64,000 nt of DNA, from positions 434,001 to 498,000 of the forward strand of contig NZ_AUKJ01000016.1 of the NCBI RefSeq assembly GCF_000424685.1, read 5' to 3'. The position numbers and the translations under genes were made by a program. Positions 29,823-38,614 of the stretch are shown here, one piece after another (position 1 is the first letter of the stretch; every line of letters begins with the position of its first letter). The notes under the pieces are model-generated. The model was not told the origin of the DNA. It saw only the letters and a program-made list of their open reading frames with translations, and searched no databases. Origin of the DNA: Methylococcus capsulatus str. Texas = ATCC 19069. Lineage in GTDB: Bacteria; Pseudomonadota; Gammaproteobacteria; Methylococcales; Methylococcaceae.

Positions 29823-31054
29823 CCTTTCGCTATCGGGACGTGCTTGTCGGCGCAGTCCTGGGGTCGGTCGTCACCTTGGCCTTGGTCCTGCTCTTCCGCG
29901 CGGATCACCCGAACCTACGGCAGGCATCGCCCGCCGATGGAACGGAAAAACCGGCTCAGGGTGATTGTGGAACGGCGGTGGAGCTTCCCGCGACAGGGGA
30001 AGATCATGCAGGCCATGTACAAACCTCGACGGCACCTGAAAACTCCCTGGTCATCAGCCCGGAGCGGCTGCAATCCGTCGGCGTCAAGTTCGAGCCCGCG
30101 GCGCGGCGCCTCCTGGAGCGGACGATCCGCACGGTGGGCAGGGTGGAGGTCGACGAGCGGCAGCTCTCCCGTGTCACCGTCAAGCTGGAAGGCTGGATCG
30201 ATCGGCTGTTGGTCAATACCACTGGAGCGTCGGTCAGACGGGGCCAAGTCTTGTTCACGCTTTACAGCCCGGAACTGGTGGCTACCCAAGAGGAGTACCT
30301 GATTGCTCTTCGCAGCATCGAAACCTTGGGCGAAAGCGAGTTCCCGGAAGTTGCGGCCGGTGCAAGCGCCTTGTTGGAAGCGTCACGCCGCAGGCTGTTG
30401 CTTTGGGACATCCACGAAAGCCATATCCGTGACCTGGAGCGTACGGGGAAGGTATGGACGACCTTGCCGATCCACGCGCCACGCAGCGGCACGGTCATCA
30501 ACAAGATGGCGGTGGAGGGCTTGCAGACAAAGCCGGGGGATGAGTTGTACACGATCGCCGATCTGTCCCGCATCTGGATCATGGGCGACATTTACGAGTA
30601 CGAAATGCCCCTCGTTTCCGTCGGTCAAGTCGCCAGCGTGAGTCTGTCCTACGTGCCGGAAGTCTCTCTCCAGGCGCGCATTGGCTTCATCTATCCCACG
30701 GTAGACCCGCAGACCCGCACCGCCAAGGTTCGCTTCGAGTTGGACAATCCGGGCGAACGGCTCAAACCCGGCATGTACGCCAATCTGGAACTGAAGATTC
30801 CACTCGGTATGCGATTGGTCGTGCCCAAGGATGCGGTCCTGGAATCCGGGGAGCGGCAGATCATTTTTATCCATCTCGGCGGCGGTCGGCTCGAATGGCG
30901 TAACGCCAGGATCGGGCTTCGCAGCGGAGACTGGGTGGAAGTCCTGGAGGGTACTCGGGAAGGCGAACACGTCGTGACCTCGGCGAATTTCCTCATCGAC
31001 TCCGAAAGTCGGTTGAAATCGGCGGTCGGTGGCATGCCTGGCATGAAACATTAA
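29819..31054 (+). CDS. Membrane fusion protein (CusB/CzcB family)
   Basis: 411 residues. N-terminal membrane anchor (~9-27). A Cys/His-bearing linker (GDCGTAVELPATGEDHAGH) could bind metal. Next come barrel and lipoyl halves (VEVDERQLSRVTVKLEGWID, SPELVATQEEYL, APRSGTVINKMAVEGLQTKP), and a C-terminal domain ending GGMPGMKH with Met/His. The adaptor links the RND pump to the outer-membrane duct and in CusB-type proteins hands metal to the pump. The end is 27 nt before a small CDF-like gene. Confidence 0.9.
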   Translation: MTFRYRDVLVGAVLGSVVTLALVLLFRADHPNLRQASPADGTEKPAQGDCGTAVELPATGEDHAGHVQTSTAPENSLVISPERLQSVGVKFEPAARRLLERTIRTVGRVEVDERQLSRVTVKLEGWIDRLLVNTTGASVRRGQVLFTLYSPELVATQEEYLIALRSIETLGESEFPEVAAGASALLEASRRRLLLWDIHESHIRDLERTGKVWTTLPIHAPRSGTVINKMAVEGLQTKPGDELYTIADLSRIWIMGDIYEYEMPLVSVGQVASVSLSYVPEVSLQARIGFIYPTVDPQTRTAKVRFELDNPGERLKPGMYANLELKIPLGMRLVVPKDAVLESGERQIIFIHLGGGRLEWRNARIGLRSGDWVEVLEGTREGEHVVTSANFLIDSESRLKSAVGGMPGMKH

Positions 31055-31081
31055 CTTTTTTATCGATCGGGGTTTTTTCTC

Positions 31082-31696
31082 ATGAGTGGTTGTTGCGATG
31101 ACGGCTGTTCTTTGGATCGGCTGCGCGAACGACAGCGAGGAACGTTACAGATCGTTCTCGGCATCAACGCCGCGATGTTCCTGGTCATCGTCGCCGCTGC
31201 CTTCTATGGAAAGTCATCCGCCCTGTTGTCCGACAGTCTCGATAATCTCGGAGACGCGCTGACCTATGGCCTTAGCCTTCATGCCGTTTCAAGGGAGCGT
31301 GTCGTCAAGGCCAAAGTAGCCTTGTTCAAAGGCGGGCTCATTTTTCTGGCCGCCTGCACCGTGGCCGTTCAAATAGCTTTCAAACTGAGTGCCCCCACCA
31401 TCCCCCTGTTCGAGGTTATGGGCGGCTTTAGCCTTCTAGGCCTTGCCGCCAACTCCCTTTGCCTGTTCCTTCTATGGCGCCATCGCCGTGACGACGTGAA
31501 TATGAGTTCGGTGTGGGAGTGTTCGCGAAACGACATTGCATCGAATCTGTCCGTTTTTATCGCGGCCGGCGCGGTTTGGTTCAGCGGATCGGGCTGGCCC
31601 GATATCGTCGTCGCGTCCTGTCTCGTGCTGCTCTTGATGCGCTCCGCCCTTGGCGTCATGACCGCAGCAAAGGCGGAGATGAGAGCGGCAAGCTAA
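31082..31696 (+). CDS. Short CDF-like cation transporter
   Basis: 204 residues. A Cys-rich N-terminus (MSGCCDDGCSLDRL) is followed by about six membrane helices with the CDF pattern (ALLSDSLDNLGDALTYGLSLH, then ECSRNDIASNLSVFIAAGAVWF), giving the two D-x-x-x-D-type metal sites (SDSLDN; NDIASN). The protein ends after the last helix and lacks the usual cytoplasmic metal-sensing domain. Similar short cation transporters occur inside CusA/CzcA operons. Probable role: moving divalent or monovalent metal across the inner membrane to feed the pump. The metal is not determinable from sequence. Confidence 0.8.
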   Translation: MSGCCDDGCSLDRLRERQRGTLQIVLGINAAMFLVIVAAAFYGKSSALLSDSLDNLGDALTYGLSLHAVSRERVVKAKVALFKGGLIFLAACTVAVQIAFKLSAPTIPLFEVMGGFSLLGLAANSLCLFLLWRHRRDDVNMSSVWECSRNDIASNLSVFIAAGAVWFSGSGWPDIVVASCLVLLLMRSALGVMTAAKAEMRAAS

Positions 31697-31737
31697 CGCT
31701 GACGCGAACCTTCGGATCGGAACCATGAGGTAACCGT

Positions 31738-34700
31738 GTGGTAGAAAAACTCATCGAGTTCTGCGCCAAGAACCGCTTTATCGTCTTTCTGTTGGTCTTT
31801 GGCTTGGCCGCCGGCGGCTTTTGGGCCATGAGGAACACCCCCATCGACGCCCTGCCGGATCTATCCGACACTCAGGTGATCGTCTATACCCCATGGATGG
31901 GGCGCTCGCCGGACCTGGTGGAAGACCAGATCACCTATCCCATCATCACCGCGTTGCTGTCCGCACCCAATGTGACGGTCGTGCGGGGATTTTCGGACTT
32001 CGGTTACTCCTACGTCTACATCCTGTTCAAGGACCGCACCGACATCTATTGGGCGCGCTCCCGTGTACTGGAATATCTCAACCAGCTCTCGGGACGTCTG
32101 CCGGAAGGGGTGACACCTCAGCTTGGCCCGGATGCTACGGCGGTGGGTTGGGTATTCCAGTATGCCCTCGTGGATGAAACCGGCCAGCAAGACCTGGGTT
32201 CGTTGCGTTCCTTTCAGGACTGGTATCTGCGCTATTGGCTGCGGAGCGTCGACGGCGTGGCCGAGGTCGCCAGTGTGGGGGGCTTCGTGCGCCAGTACCA
32301 GATCAATCTCGATCCCACCAAGGTACTGGCGTACCGGCTCAACCTCAATGAGATCATCGAGAAAGTGCGGATGAGCAATCTCGATGTGGGGGGGCGTGTC
32401 GTGGAGTTCTCCGGGGTGGAATACATGATCCGGGGTCGCGGTTATATCAAATCGACCGCCGATATCGAGCAGATTGCGGTAGGCGTGAATCCGAACGGAA
32501 CACCCGTCCTGTTGCGCGAGGTCGCCACGGTTACCCTGGGTCCGGATATGCGGCGTGGGCTGGCGGAATGGAACGGCCGGGGCGAGGCGGTAGGCGGCGT
32601 CGTCATCATGCGCTACGGCCAAGATGCCTTGGAGGTGATCGACCGCGTCAAGGCCAAGCTCAAGGAAATCGAGCCCTCTCTCCCCAAGGGTGTCAGGATC
32701 GTCACCGCCTACGACCGCAGCGACCTGATCAAGGAATCGGTGGCAACGGCCGCCGAGAATTTGACCGAAGAGCTGGTCGTCGTCAGCGTACTGATCATCG
32801 GATTTCTGCTCCATATCCGCTCCGCTTTGATTCCCATCATCACTCTGCCTCTCGCCATCCTTATTGCGTTCATCCCGATGTACTGGCTCGGTGTCGGCCT
32901 GAACATCATGTCCATCGGCGGCATCATCGTCGCCGTGGGCGATATGGTGGACGCGTCCATCGTCATGGTGGACAACGCCCACCGTCGGCTGGAGGAATGG
33001 GAGCGGGGTGGAGGGGTGGCGGAGCGCAATCGGGTCCTCATCGATTCCGCCAAGGAGGTTGGTCCGCCGATTTTCGCCTCGCTCCTGGTGATCGCCGTTG
33101 CCTTCATGCCGGTGTTCACCCTGGAGGCTCAGGAAGGCCGATTATTCAAACCTCTGGCGCTGACCAAGAACCTGTCCATCGCCATGAGCGCGGTGCTGGC
33201 CGTTACGCTGATCCCGGCTCTTCTATCCCTTTTTATTCGGGGCCGGATCATTCCGGAGCGGCGCAATCCGGTCAGCCGAATCCTGCAAGCGCTTTATGTC
33301 CCGATACTGAGGCTGGCGCTGCGCTATCGGGCGCTGGTGGTGGTACTCGCCCTCCTGTTGATGGCCAGCATCGCCGTACCGTTCCAGCGCATGGGTTCGG
33401 AATTCATGCCGCCATTGTACGAAGGCACCATTCTCTACATGCCGACCACATTGCCCGGCATCTCGGTGACCGAGGCCGGGCAGCTCCTGCAACAGATGGA
33501 TCGCAAACTCATGGCATTCCCCGAAGTCGAGCATGTGTTCGGCAAATCCGGCCGTGCCGAGACCTCCACCGACCCGGCCCCGTTCAGCATGATGGAGGTG
33601 GTGGTGGAGCTCAAACCGAAGGAGCAGTGGCGAGAAGGACTGACCTACGAAGACCTGATCGCCGAAATGGATCGCGCGCTGCAATTCCCCGGGGTGACCA
33701 ATGCCTGGACCATGCCGATCAAGGCGCGCATCGACATGCTCACCACCGGTGTGCGCACCCCCGTAGGCATCAAGATCTTCGGGCCGGATCTCAAAAAGAT
33801 AGAGGAGATCGGAAAAGCCATCGAGATGATCGCCAAGGCGGTCCCCGGCACCCGCAGCGTTTACGCGGAACGGGTTTCTGGCGGCTATTTCCTGGACTTC
33901 GCGATCAAGCGCGACGAGATCGCCCGCTTTGGGCTGACCGTCATGGATGTGGGCAAGATCATCGAGTCCGCCATCGGAGGGGAAAGCATCACCACCACCG
34001 TCGAGGGGCGCGAGCGCTATCCTGTCAATCTGCGCTATCTCCGGGAACTGCGAGATGACCTGGACAAACTGGGCCGTCTGACCGTCAGTACGCCCAGCGG
34101 TGCCCAGGTGCCCCTCGCCCAGCTCGCCGATTTACGGATGGTCAGCGGGCCGGCGATGATACGCGACGAGGACGGCATGTTGTCCGGTTATGTTTATGCG
34201 GACATGGCCGGGCGGGACGTAGGCGGTTACGTGGAAGACTTAAAGCGCGTGGTGAAAGAGAAAATCGAGCTGCCCGCGGGTTATACCCTGATTTGGTCCG
34301 GACAATACGAATTCATGGAGCGGGTCCGGCAAAGGCTCACGATTTTCGTGCCGTTGACGCTGGCCATCATCTTCGTACTGTACTACTTCACCTTCCGTTC
34401 AGTGGCGCAAACCCTCATGGTCATGCTGGGTGTGCCGCTGGCGCTTGTGGGCGGCGTATGGGCGTTGTACGGGCTCGGTTACAACTTGAGTATCGCCGTG
34501 TGGGTGGGACTGATCGCTCTGGCCGGTGTCGCCGCTGAAACCAGCGCGGTCATGCTGGCCTACCTCGACGAAGCTGTCCGGCGGCGTCGGGACGCCGGCC
34601 AACTACATTCGCTGGCGGATCTGGTGGAAGCCGTGCAGACGGGCGCCAGGGAGCGCATCAGGCCGGTGATGATGACAGGCCTGGCCAATATCGTTGGCCT

Positions 34701-34878
34701 GTTCCCGACCATGCTGGCGACCGGTACCGGCGCGGATGTGATGAAGCGCCTGGCGGCACCCATGATCGGCGGCATAGGTTCGGCCATGTTGTTGACATTG
34801 CTGGTCATTCCGGCGATTTACGTCATCTGGCGATGGCACGGCGACATAAAGTCGATCGCCGAAGAGGCAAGGGCTTGA
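31738..34878 (+). CDS. Heavy-metal RND efflux pump (CusA/CzcA family)
   Basis: 1046 residues, typical for the HME-RND family. TM1 is at ~15-32, with porter regions containing RGFSDFGYSYVYILFKDRTD and YWARSRVLEYLNQL. TM4 carries the proton-relay acidic residues (VAVGDMVDASIVMVDNAHRR). A second half has the matching helices (GVAAETSAVMLAYLDEA). The pump uses proton motive force to extrude metal from periplasm or cytosol. Met-rich porter segments (MEFP-like FSMMEVV) resemble Cu/Ag pumps more than Co/Zn/Cd pumps, but this is weak. GTG 31738 is chosen; AGG lies 5 nt upstream. Confidence 0.93.
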   Translation: MVEKLIEFCAKNRFIVFLLVFGLAAGGFWAMRNTPIDALPDLSDTQVIVYTPWMGRSPDLVEDQITYPIITALLSAPNVTVVRGFSDFGYSYVYILFKDRTDIYWARSRVLEYLNQLSGRLPEGVTPQLGPDATAVGWVFQYALVDETGQQDLGSLRSFQDWYLRYWLRSVDGVAEVASVGGFVRQYQINLDPTKVLAYRLNLNEIIEKVRMSNLDVGGRVVEFSGVEYMIRGRGYIKSTADIEQIAVGVNPNGTPVLLREVATVTLGPDMRRGLAEWNGRGEAVGGVVIMRYGQDALEVIDRVKAKLKEIEPSLPKGVRIVTAYDRSDLIKESVATAAENLTEELVVVSVLIIGFLLHIRSALIPIITLPLAILIAFIPMYWLGVGLNIMSIGGIIVAVGDMVDASIVMVDNAHRRLEEWERGGGVAERNRVLIDSAKEVGPPIFASLLVIAVAFMPVFTLEAQEGRLFKPLALTKNLSIAMSAVLAVTLIPALLSLFIRGRIIPERRNPVSRILQALYVPILRLALRYRALVVVLALLLMASIAVPFQRMGSEFMPPLYEGTILYMPTTLPGISVTEAGQLLQQMDRKLMAFPEVEHVFGKSGRAETSTDPAPFSMMEVVVELKPKEQWREGLTYEDLIAEMDRALQFPGVTNAWTMPIKARIDMLTTGVRTPVGIKIFGPDLKKIEEIGKAIEMIAKAVPGTRSVYAERVSGGYFLDFAIKRDEIARFGLTVMDVGKIIESAIGGESITTTVEGRERYPVNLRYLRELRDDLDKLGRLTVSTPSGAQVPLAQLADLRMVSGPAMIRDEDGMLSGYVYADMAGRDVGGYVEDLKRVVKEKIELPAGYTLIWSGQYEFMERVRQRLTIFVPLTLAIIFVLYYFTFRSVAQTLMVMLGVPLALVGGVWALYGLGYNLSIAVWVGLIALAGVAAETSAVMLAYLDEAVRRRRDAGQLHSLADLVEAVQTGARERIRPVMMTGLANIVGLFPTMLATGTGADVMKRLAAPMIGGIGSAMLLTLLVIPAIYVIWRWHGDIKSIAEEARA

Positions 34879-34909
34879 GGTGACCGGGATAGGGGGCAGT
34901 ACCTGATCA

Positions 34910-35006
34910 GGTTGGCGCCGGCATGGAATTCCCGCGCGGCTTTACGTAGATCGGCGGAGTAGTACCTTACTCGGACTCGGCGGCCATTCGACAACAGCGG
35001 TTCCTC
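34910..35006 (-). pseudogene. Decayed FIST-domain N-terminal fragment
   Basis: On the minus strand, about 25 codons read RVRYYSADLRKAAREFHAGA, matching the FIST N-terminus of the gene at 26.3-27.2 kb (DPREAVREFHAGV) and the family pattern. Similarity stops abruptly after FHAGAN, where the RND-pump side begins, and an in-frame stop lies close by. It fills part of the 221-nt gap after the pump gene. DNA identity with the other copy is only moderate, so it is an old paralogue rather than a recent duplicate. A perfect 12-bp palindrome ACCTGATCAGGT (34901-34912) sits at the break. Confidence 0.4.
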
Positions 35007-35099
35007 GTCATGGCAATCACGGCGGATCCAGCAGGCGGCGACAGGCGCGGGACGTCAGGCCCCGCGCTGTTGATCCAGGCACCGCGAGCGATCTACCTG

Positions 35100-36221
35100 C
35101 TAGCGGACGACGAGACCGGTGATGCCTGGGGGCAGGGCGCCCAGGCTCTGGAGCTTTTGCAGCGCGCCTCCCTTCAGGATGCGGTAAACGCCGATACTGT
35201 GGTCGCCACCGCTCAAGGTATACAGCATTCGGCCGTCGGTAGAAACGGCGAGGTCGGTGGGCCGGTTTTCCTCGGCTGCACGGGTGTGCAACAGCGACAG
35301 ACGGCCGGCGGCATCGATCGAGAATGCGGAAATGGCGTTGGCGGGGGTATCGGCGGTGAAGGCGATGCGGCCCGTGGGTGTCGTGGCCAGCCAGCAGGCG
35401 GCGGTTTGTCCGGCCGCGACCGCTCCATCGATCAATTGGGCGGTTCCGTCTTCCAGCAATTGGTAGGACGACACGGTCGCGCCATCCGGGGCACCGCCCT
35501 GGGCTTCGGAAACGAAGAACTGGTCGCGCTTGCCGAAGGCAAAGCCGAAGGGCGTCGATCCGGCGGAATCGATCGAATGCCTGGCCTCCGGGCTGCCGTC
35601 CTCGTTCAGAGAAAATGTCGTGATTTTGTTGGTCGCTTTTTCGGTGACGACCAGGGCGTCGCCCCCGCGGTCGAAGCTGATCTGGGCCGGTGCCGTGCCG
35701 TCTCCGCTGAGCTTCTGGTGGGATTCGGGCAGGGGGTGCAGCTTGCCGGTGCGGTGGTCGAAGCGGAAGCCGAAGATGGAATCGTCTCCCGAGTTCACGA
35801 CATAGACCCGATTCGGGCCGACGGCCACGCTGACGGGGGTGGTGCCTTCCTCACCGGCGCGGTCGATGAGTTGCAGCCCGTCCCGGTCGATCCGGAACAC
35901 CGATAAGTCGTTGCTGCCCGCATTGACGGCGAACAGGTACCGCGCATTTGCGCTCAGTGCCAGAGCACCCTGGTTGCCGAGTCCGGAGCCGGTACCGGTT
36001 CCCCCGGTGGCGAAGCGGCCTGCCGGCTCCATTTGGCCGTTGCCGTGGTGGTGAAATGCGAGCACCTCGTTTCCATCGGCATTGTTGGACAGCGTGTATA
36101 CCGTCTCCACCGGCGGATTTCCGGCGAATTTGGGGCGTTTGTCGGGATCGGCCAGGCCAATGCCCGGGATCAGCGATGCGAACGCAAATGCGGTGAAGGT
36201 GAGCTTGAATAGGGTCTTCAT
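35100..36221 (-). CDS. Secreted beta-propeller protein (lactonase/YncE-like)
   Basis: 373 residues from ATG 36221 (GAGG upstream) with a signal peptide (MKTLFKLTFTAFAFASLIPG, cleavage near GLA-DP). The rest is a seven-bladed propeller with repeats such as ALSANARYLFAVNAGSNDLS, VGPNRVYVVNSGDDSIFGF, FDRGGDALVVTEKATNKITT and VSTDGRMLYTLSGGDHSIGV. It resembles 6-phosphogluconolactonase-fold proteins, but the export signal argues against that cytosolic role. The ligand is unknown. It is divergent from a two-component system with a 188-nt shared regulatory gap, so it may be a target of that regulator. Confidence 0.8.
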   Translation of the reverse strand: MKTLFKLTFTAFAFASLIPGIGLADPDKRPKFAGNPPVETVYTLSNNADGNEVLAFHHHGNGQMEPAGRFATGGTGTGSGLGNQGALALSANARYLFAVNAGSNDLSVFRIDRDGLQLIDRAGEEGTTPVSVAVGPNRVYVVNSGDDSIFGFRFDHRTGKLHPLPESHQKLSGDGTAPAQISFDRGGDALVVTEKATNKITTFSLNEDGSPEARHSIDSAGSTPFGFAFGKRDQFFVSEAQGGAPDGATVSSYQLLEDGTAQLIDGAVAAGQTAACWLATTPTGRIAFTADTPANAISAFSIDAAGRLSLLHTRAAEENRPTDLAVSTDGRMLYTLSGGDHSIGVYRILKGGALQKLQSLGALPPGITGLVVR

Positions 36222-36301
36222 GACAGGCCTCGTGTGAATCGAAAAAGGTTCCCCCGGTAAGCCACGGGCTTTTCGGGCGTGGCCATTGTGCGTGGCCAAA
36301 A

Positions 36302-36318
36302 ATCACGAATTCATCACG
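36302..36318 (+). promoter_or_regulatory. Candidate OmpR-type operator (ATCACG repeats, 11-bp period)
   Basis: ATCACG at 36302-36307 is repeated at 36313-36318, a direct repeat with an 11-bp period, the spacing that OmpR/PhoB-type response regulators recognise. It lies between the divergent propeller gene and the response regulator gene, next to the AT-rich stretch CTCAAATAAATG. A possible -10 (GATAAT, 36363-36368) precedes the regulator start. Purely sequence-pattern evidence. Confidence 0.3.
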
Positions 36319-36409
36319 GAGCGCTCAAATAAATGTGACTGGCCTGTACCTTGCGGCGTGCCGATAATTGAGGCCACACCATCCGATCGGCGGGAGTCCG
36401 GCTCCGGCA

Positions 36410-37120
36410 ATGAAACGCATCCTGGTCATCGAAGACGATACCGACATCGGGGACATGCTCGGCATCAACCTGCGGGATGAAGGTTACGCCGTGGAGATCG
36501 CAAGAGACGGTATCGGCGGACTTGCGTGTTTGAAGGCCGACCGTTTCGACCTCCTGGTTCTGGACCTGATGCTTCCCGGCATCGACGGCCTGGAAATCTG
36601 CCGTCAAGTCCGGCGCATGCCCCATTACCAGCCGATCGTCATCATCAGCGCAAAGTCCACGGAAACGCAGCGTGTATTGGGCCTTGAACTCGGGGCTGAC
36701 GACTACCTGACCAAACCCTTCTCCATCCCCGAACTCATTGCGCGGATTCGCGCCCTGTTCAGACGAGTCGAAGCGATGGAACGGGAGTCGCAGGCAAAGG
36801 CCGGCGTCATCGTTCGTGGGCCGCTGACCATCGACCCGGTCGGTTATTCCGTCATGCTGGAAGGTCGGCCCGTCGCCCTGACGCTGAAGGAGTTCGAGTT
36901 GTTGCTGTTCTTCGCCCGCCATCCCGGTCAGGCATTCACCCGCCTCGCGCTGCTGGATCGGGTGTGGGGCTATAGCCACGACGGCTACGAGCACACCGTG
37001 AATTCGCATATCAATCGCCTGCGTGCGAAGATCGAACGCGATCCCGGACGGCCCGAATTCATCCAGACGGTCTGGGGTGTCGGCTATAAGTTCGTGGATT
37101 TTGGGGAGAATCGCCCGTGA
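36410..37120 (+). CDS. OmpR-family response regulator
   Basis: 236 residues. The receiver domain has an acidic pocket (VIEDDTD), phospho-acceptor D52 (LVLDLMLPG) and conserved Lys in YLTKPF. It is followed by a winged-helix DNA-binding domain (ALTLKEFELLLFFARHPGQA, DRVWGYSHDGYEHTVNSHIN, TVWGVGYKF). ATG 36410 has CGGGAG upstream. The stop overlaps the GTG of the sensor kinase. It is probably autoregulated and may control the divergent propeller gene. No specific stimulus can be assigned. Confidence 0.93.
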   Translation: MKRILVIEDDTDIGDMLGINLRDEGYAVEIARDGIGGLACLKADRFDLLVLDLMLPGIDGLEICRQVRRMPHYQPIVIISAKSTETQRVLGLELGADDYLTKPFSIPELIARIRALFRRVEAMERESQAKAGVIVRGPLTIDPVGYSVMLEGRPVALTLKEFELLLFFARHPGQAFTRLALLDRVWGYSHDGYEHTVNSHINRLRAKIERDPGRPEFIQTVWGVGYKFVDFGENRP

Positions 37121-38589
37121 AATTCAGGTCGCTCTACAGCCGCATCGCGCTCACCTTCGCCGCGCTGGTTCTCCTCTTCGGCGGCTTGTGCGGCGGGCTC
37201 GATCTGGTCGCGGCAAAAAATCACCAGCAGGAAATCATCCAGCGGCTCAGCCGCGGCCTGGCGGAACACATCGCGAGCCACTGGCCCCTGTCGAAAGGGG
37301 AGGGGTTCGACGGCAAGGCGGTGAGCGAGCTGTTCCACATGCTCATGATCGTCAACCCCAGCATCGAACTCTATCTGTTGGACGCGAAGGGAGCCATTCT
37401 GGCCTACGATGCGCCGCCGGGGCGGGTTCGGCTGAAGGAGGTTTCCCTGGCCCCCTTGCGCGGCCTTCTCGGAGGCGATGCGCTGCCCGTGAAAGGGGAC
37501 AATCCGCGCCACCCCGACAGCCGCGAGATATTCAGCGCCACACCGCTGAATCGGGATGGGCAAATCATCGGTTACCTATACATCGTGCTGGCCGGAGACG
37601 AGTACCAAAGGCTGGCCGAAGACGTCTGGCAGGGGCATGTGTTCCAGAGTGTCATGTGGACGGGAGCGGGGGCGTTGCTGTTGACCCTGGTTGCCGGGTT
37701 GGGCCTGTTTTCGCTGGTGACCCGTCGTTTGGACGCCTTGACACGGACGATCGCCGCCTTCGACGACGCGAGTTTTTCCGGCACCTTGCAACTGGATGGC
37801 GCGCTGCAAAACAGTCCCGACGAGATCGGCCGGCTCGCCGCGACATTCTCCCGGATGGCCGAGCGCATCGCCGCGCAGGTGCAACATATCAAGTCCCAGG
37901 ACACGCTGCGGCGCGAAATGGTCGCCAATGTGTCGCACGACCTGCGCACCCCGCTCACTTCCATGCAGGGTTATCTGGAAACCATGCTGCGGAAGTCCGA
38001 CCGGCTTTCTCCGGCGGAACGGCAACAGTACCTTGAGGTCGCCGTGCGGCAGAGCCGGCGTGTGGCGCACCTGGCTCAGGAGCTGTTCGAACTGGCGAAG
38101 CTGGAATGCGAGGAAGTGCGGCCGAGTCTCGAGCGTTTCTCCCTGCAGGAGCTTGTCCAGGACGTGGCGCAGAAATTCGAGCTGGCCGCCGATGCCAAAG
38201 GAGTCCGGATTGCCGCCCGGTTTCGCGATCGCATTCCCTTGGTCTATGCCGATATCGCGATGATCGAGCGGGTTTTGACCAACCTCATCGACAACGCGTT
38301 GCGCCACACGCCCGAGGGCGGTCAGATCGACTTGACGCTGAGGCGTGAAGCCGGCGACAGGGTGACGGTCCGGGTGGAGGACAGCGGTGCCGGCATCGCC
38401 AGCGAACTTCTGCCAGGCCTGTTCGAACGGGATTCGCCGTTGCGCCGGGATTCCGGAAGGCATATGGGGGGCGGGCTGGGTCTGCTTATCAGCAAGCGGA
38501 TGCTGGAACTGCATGGAAGTACGATCGAGGCATTGAGCGGGGATGGCTGCGGAGCGGTTTTCACGTTCAGCCTGCCGGCGCCGGCTTGA
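37117..38589 (+). CDS. Sensor histidine kinase paired with the upstream regulator
   Basis: 490 residues: TM1 (~9-32), a periplasmic sensor region of ~140 residues, TM2 (~180-200), HAMP, the HisKA H-box (VANVSHDLRTPLTSMQGYLE, ~H273), and the HATPase domain with N-box (NLIDNALRHTPEGGQ), DSGAGI and GGGLGLLISKRM. It autophosphorylates on His and passes phosphate to the co-encoded OmpR-type regulator. GTG start overlaps the regulator stop. Followed after 25 nt by the binding-protein gene, which could be in the same transcript. Confidence 0.93.
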   Translation: MKFRSLYSRIALTFAALVLLFGGLCGGLDLVAAKNHQQEIIQRLSRGLAEHIASHWPLSKGEGFDGKAVSELFHMLMIVNPSIELYLLDAKGAILAYDAPPGRVRLKEVSLAPLRGLLGGDALPVKGDNPRHPDSREIFSATPLNRDGQIIGYLYIVLAGDEYQRLAEDVWQGHVFQSVMWTGAGALLLTLVAGLGLFSLVTRRLDALTRTIAAFDDASFSGTLQLDGALQNSPDEIGRLAATFSRMAERIAAQVQHIKSQDTLRREMVANVSHDLRTPLTSMQGYLETMLRKSDRLSPAERQQYLEVAVRQSRRVAHLAQELFELAKLECEEVRPSLERFSLQELVQDVAQKFELAADAKGVRIAARFRDRIPLVYADIAMIERVLTNLIDNALRHTPEGGQIDLTLRREAGDRVTVRVEDSGAGIASELLPGLFERDSPLRRDSGRHMGGGLGLLISKRMLELHGSTIEALSGDGCGAVFTFSLPAPA

Positions 38590-38614
38590 GAGACCGGTGG
38601 GCCCGTATTTTCCG

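Noticed and set aside
35045-35067. Hairpin GCGCGGG ... CCCGCGC downstream of the propeller gene
   Set aside because: Nine-base loop and no T-run on the minus strand; could be a weak terminator but not enough to list.
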